From: Burkholderia multivorans ATCC BAA-247
GTDB taxonomy: Bacteria > Pseudomonadota > Gammaproteobacteria > Burkholderiales > Burkholderiaceae
NCBI RefSeq assembly: GCF_000959525.1
Contig: NZ_CP009831.1
Location: 1,302,001-1,366,000, forward strand
Length of the DNA stretch: 64,000 bases
Direction: 5' to 3'
A program made the translations under genes and the position numbers. How positions within the stretch are numbered: position 1 is the stretch's first letter; every line of letters begins with the position of its first letter. The notes beneath the pieces are model-generated. The model did no database searches, was not told the origin of the DNA, and saw nothing but the letters and a program-made list of their open reading frames with translations. Below, one piece after another: positions 61,702 through 64,000 of the stretch.

Positions 61702-62715
61702 ATGTCCGACCTGACTGCCGACGAATCCCGCCTCATCGCCGAAATCGACCGCCTGAAGGCCGCCTTCCCGAAAACCCGCGAGCTTTACCGCGAGGTCTGC
61801 GCGCTGCTGTTCTTCCGTTTCGGCATCACGCCGACTGCGAACCGTCTGTATCAACTCGTCCGCAAAGGCAGCATGAGCACGCCGACGGCCGTACTCGGCG
61901 AGTTCTGGGCCGAATTGAGGGAAAAGAGCCGCGTGCGCATCGAACACCCGGACCTGCCGGCCGACTTGCAGGCCGCCGCCGGAGAATTGGTCGCGACGTT
62001 GTGGAGCCGATCGTCGGCCGATGCGGCCGCCGCGCTCGACGCACTGCGCGCCGAAGTCGAAGCCGAACGGGCAGCGGCCAAGGCCGACGTCGCCGCCTTG
62101 CAGTCGGAGCTGGCCCGCACCGAAACCGCGCTCGAGCAGCGCACGGCCGCGTTGCTCGCGGCACAGGTGAGGATTCAGGAGCTGGAGCAGGCGAGGGCGG
62201 CCGACGACGCCACGCGCCGCGCCCAGCAAGCCGAAATCGAACGCCTGAAGGCCGATAACGCGGAAGGCGATCGCGCGCTCGCCCAGGCGCGCGCCGACTT
62301 CACCGCACAGCTCGATCGGCTGCGCGACGATGCGAGCCGGGCGGAAGAGCGTCTGCGCGCGTCGGAGCGGCGTGCGCTGCAGGAAATCGATCGCGAGCGG
62401 CAGGCGGCCGCACGACTGCAAAAGGAACTCGACGCGACGAACGCGCGCGCCGACGAGCGCGACGCACACCTTCGCCGCGAAATCGGCGCGCTGCAGGCGC
62501 AGCTTGCCGACAGCCAGCATCGCTGCGGCGTACTGGAAGGGCAGCTCGACGGTGCACGCGCTGCACAGGCGGCAAGCGCCGCCGAGCTCGACGCGCTGCG
62601 TGCCGAGCGGGCGTCGGCATCGCGCGTGACGGCGCGTCGCGGCCCGATCCGGCCGATGTCGGCCGTACGCCCCACAAAACCGATCGCGCGGCGCCGCGTG
62701 CCCAAACCGGCATGA
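61702..62715 (+). CDS. KfrA-like DNA-binding coiled-coil protein
   Basis: 337 residues. The N-terminal 100 residues match the KfrA N-terminal DNA-binding domain (SRLIAEIDRLKAAFPKTRELYREVCALLFFRFGITPTANRLYQLVRKGSMSTPTAVLGEFWAELREKSR). Residues 120-310 are an almost continuous Ala/Glu/Arg/Leu coiled coil, and the last 25 are basic and Pro-rich. KfrA is a plasmid-encoded repressor that polymerises along DNA and aids stable inheritance; chromosomal relatives are poorly studied. ATG 61702 is chosen because the upstream AT-rich segment looks like promoter, not coding. Confidence 0.83.
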   Translation: MSDLTADESRLIAEIDRLKAAFPKTRELYREVCALLFFRFGITPTANRLYQLVRKGSMSTPTAVLGEFWAELREKSRVRIEHPDLPADLQAAAGELVATLWSRSSADAAAALDALRAEVEAERAAAKADVAALQSELARTETALEQRTAALLAAQVRIQELEQARAADDATRRAQQAEIERLKADNAEGDRALAQARADFTAQLDRLRDDASRAEERLRASERRALQEIDRERQAAARLQKELDATNARADERDAHLRREIGALQAQLADSQHRCGVLEGQLDGARAAQAASAAELDALRAERASASRVTARRGPIRPMSAVRPTKPIARRRVPKPA

Positions 62716-62801
62716 GGCAAAACAAACCGGAAGCAGGCCAACGTTCACGGCGACCCACAAGGCGACCAAACTGCAACGCGCGAGACGTCGCGCCAACGGC
62801 G

Positions 62802-62818
62802 TTAGACGACCGGTCTAA
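62802..62818. promoter_or_regulatory. TetR operator copy 1, TTAGAC-GACCG-GTCTAA
   Basis: Perfect 6-bp arms, ending 21 bases before the TetR start codon. The same TAGAC-N5-GTCTA core stands at 63501 before the oxidoreductase gene. Resembles the E. coli NemR operator (TAGACC-N4-GGTCTA). Confidence 0.75.
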
Positions 62819-62839
62819 TCGCTGCTACCATACGCCATC

Positions 62840-63460
62840 ATGAATGCATCCTCGGGCGCGGAAGTCCGCCAGCACATCCTCAATATCGCGAAGCCGATCA
62901 TGCTCCACAAGGGGTTTTCGGCGGTCGGGCTGAACGAGATTCTCGCTGCGGCGGGCATCCCGAAGGGGTCGTTCTACCATTACTTCGGCTCGAAGGAGGC
63001 GTTCGGCGAAGCGCTGCTCGAGTCGTATTTCGAAGGCTACCTGGAGCATCTCGACAACCTGTTCGAGCGCCAGCCCGGCACGGGCGCCGAGCGGATGATG
63101 ACGTACTGGAGCAATTGGCTGCACACGCAGTGCGCGGACGATCCCGAGGGCAAGTGCCTCGCGGTGAAGCTGGGCGCGGAAGTGTCCGACCTGTCCGAGG
63201 CGATGCGCGCGGTACTGCGACGCGGCACGAGCCACATCGTCGAACGGCTGGCGGCATGCATCGAGGCCGGCCTCGCGGACGGTTCGCTGCGCGGCATCGA
63301 GGATCCGCCGCACACCGCCGCGCTGCTGTATGAGCTGTGGCTCGGCGCGACGCTGCTGGAGAAGATCCACCGCAACCGCAAGCCGCTCGAAACCGCGATG
63401 GCCGCGACGCGGCAGCTGCTGAACCTGCCGCCGTCCGCGCCCGACGAGGTGCGGACATAA
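62840..63460 (+). CDS. TetR-family regulator, NemR/AcuR-like
   Basis: 206 residues: TetR helix-turn-helix (ILNIAKPIMLHKGFSAVGLNEILAAAGIPKGSFYHYFGSKEAFG) and a C-terminal domain with KCLAVKLGAEVSDLSEAMR, the pattern of NemR/AcuR-type regulators. Cysteines in TQCADDPEGKC could sense electrophiles, as in NemR. Identical palindromes flank it and precede the oxidoreductase, indicating control of itself and of that gene. ATG 62840. Confidence 0.9.
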   Translation: MNASSGAEVRQHILNIAKPIMLHKGFSAVGLNEILAAAGIPKGSFYHYFGSKEAFGEALLESYFEGYLEHLDNLFERQPGTGAERMMTYWSNWLHTQCADDPEGKCLAVKLGAEVSDLSEAMRAVLRRGTSHIVERLAACIEAGLADGSLRGIEDPPHTAALLYELWLGATLLEKIHRNRKPLETAMAATRQLLNLPPSAPDEVRT

Positions 63461-63463
63461 GCG

Positions 63464-63489
63464 GGCGCGCTACGGCGCGCCTTGTTTTT
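63464..63489 (+). terminator. Rho-independent terminator of the TetR gene
   Basis: GGCGCGC-TACG-GCGCGCC followed by TTGTTTTT, starting just after the stop codon. Confidence 0.8.
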
Positions 63490-63500
63490 ACCTATCACAC

Positions 63501-63515
63501 TAGACGACTGGTCTA
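63501..63515. promoter_or_regulatory. TetR operator copy 2, TAGAC-GACTG-GTCTA
   Basis: Same 5-bp arms and spacing as the site at 62802, differing only in one base of the spacer. It lies between the TetR terminator and the oxidoreductase gene, about 165 bases before its start. Confidence 0.75.
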
Positions 63516-63678
63516 CTCATGGCGATCGCGATTCCTCCCCCGTTTTTGCCCTCGCAGCATTCGCGCCCGCAAGGGCAGCGGGGCGATCGCAGCGCATCGT
63601 GGATCGCGCGTAGTCCGCTCGTCCTTTCCTGATTCGATCGCGTGCGTGCACACGCATCCTTGTTGACGGAGGCTCACA

Positions 63679-64000
63679 TGTCGCAAAGCAAGACCGCAAA
63701 CCGCCGTATCGTCCTCAATTCGCGCCCGGTCGGCGCGCCCACCGCCAACGACTTCCGCCTCGAAACCGGCGACGTGCCGACGCCCGGCGCCGGGCAGGTG
63801 CTGCTGCGCACGGTATGGCTGTCGCTCGATCCGTACATGCGCGGCCGGATGAGCGACGCGCCGTCGTATGCGCCGCCCGTGCAACTTGGCGACGTGATGG
63901 TCGGCGGCACGATCAGCCGTGTCGTATCGTCGAACCTGCCGGCGTTCCGCGAGGGCGACCTCGTCGTCGCGGCGGGCGGCTGGCAGGACTATGCGCTGTC
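63679..64000 (+). CDS. NADP-dependent oxidoreductase (CurA/leukotriene B4 dehydrogenase-like MDR), 3' truncated by window edge
   Basis: First 107 residues visible. The N-terminal GroES-like domain of zinc-free medium-chain reductases is recognisable: NRRIVLNSRPVGAPTANDFRLE, QVLLRTVWLSLDPYMRGRMSD and VVAAGGWQDYAL. Relatives (curcumin reductase CurA, 2-alkenal reductase) reduce reactive alpha,beta-unsaturated carbonyls with NADPH. GGAGG precedes ATG 63679. The upstream operator links it to the NemR-like regulator, so induction by electrophiles is likely. Confidence 0.88.

Noticed and set aside
1-64000. Search for CRISPR arrays, tRNA/rRNA genes, insertion sequences, integrases and prophage genes
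   Set aside because: No regularly spaced direct repeats other than the 27-bp hipBA operators, and no transposase, integrase, phage structural gene or recognisable tRNA/rRNA was seen.

Overview
The window is GC-rich, about two-thirds G+C by eye, with tightly packed genes, strong third-position GC bias and long false open frames opposite almost every real gene. Gene content (DUF4148, DUF3562, several universal stress proteins, a MipA/OmpV porin-like protein, many one-component regulators with private catabolic loci, a KfrA-like protein, hipBA and parDE) fits a Burkholderiaceae genome, most likely Burkholderia cepacia complex and probably a secondary replicon. That placement is inference from gene content; no rRNA or other marker is present. 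I see no rRNA, tRNA, CRISPR array, prophage or insertion sequence.

Layout. 0-9.4 kb: the end of a cytosine-deaminase-type gene, a ClC channel, a short-chain fatty-acid transporter, then a leftward catabolic operon (GntR regulator, SDR dehydrogenase, beta-keto acid cleavage enzyme, MFS importer) and a methyltransferase. 9.4-13.8 kb: a di-haem peroxidase, a secreted phosphoesterase with a possible Pho box, and a DMT exporter. 13.9-17.4 kb: an aromatic amino acid unit (Lrp regulator, AroP-type permease, TyrB-type aminotransferase, strong terminator). 17.4-19.7 kb: an oxygen-sensing unit (FNR-type regulator behind an orphan receiver, and a small protein behind a near-perfect FNR promoter). 19.7-24 kb: a trans-3-hydroxy-L-proline catabolic locus (reductase, GntR regulator, binding protein, dehydratase). 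24-31.3 kb: a class A penicillin-binding protein, small secreted proteins, a CHASE/PAS sensor kinase and regulator pair, a universal stress protein.

31.5-40.3 kb: cupin, DedA-rhodanese fusion, amino acid permease, tandem universal stress protein with an FNR promoter, a non-coding stretch holding another FNR-like box and a terminator-like hairpin, chemoreceptor, sigma-54 activator. 40.8-48.4 kb: a hybrid kinase followed by an envelope/stress cluster of small proteins with strong ribosome binding sites. 48.4-52.5 kb: a DNA-repair operon, a FAN1-type VRR-NUC nuclease overlapping a nuclease-helicase fusion with iron-sulfur cysteines, behind an SOS box. 52.5-58.4 kb: IclR regulator, parDE, a divergent MurA paralogue, an MHS transporter and 4-hydroxyphenylpyruvate dioxygenase. 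58.5-64 kb: hipBA with four operator repeats at an exact 27-base period, a short CDF transporter, a KfrA-like coiled-coil protein, and a TetR/oxidoreductase pair carrying the same palindrome in front of both genes.

The most interesting signals are regulatory: the SOS box on the FAN1/helicase operon, the 27-bp hipBA operator array, the TetR twin operators, and the FNR promoters that link the local FNR-type regulator to stress genes in the same window.
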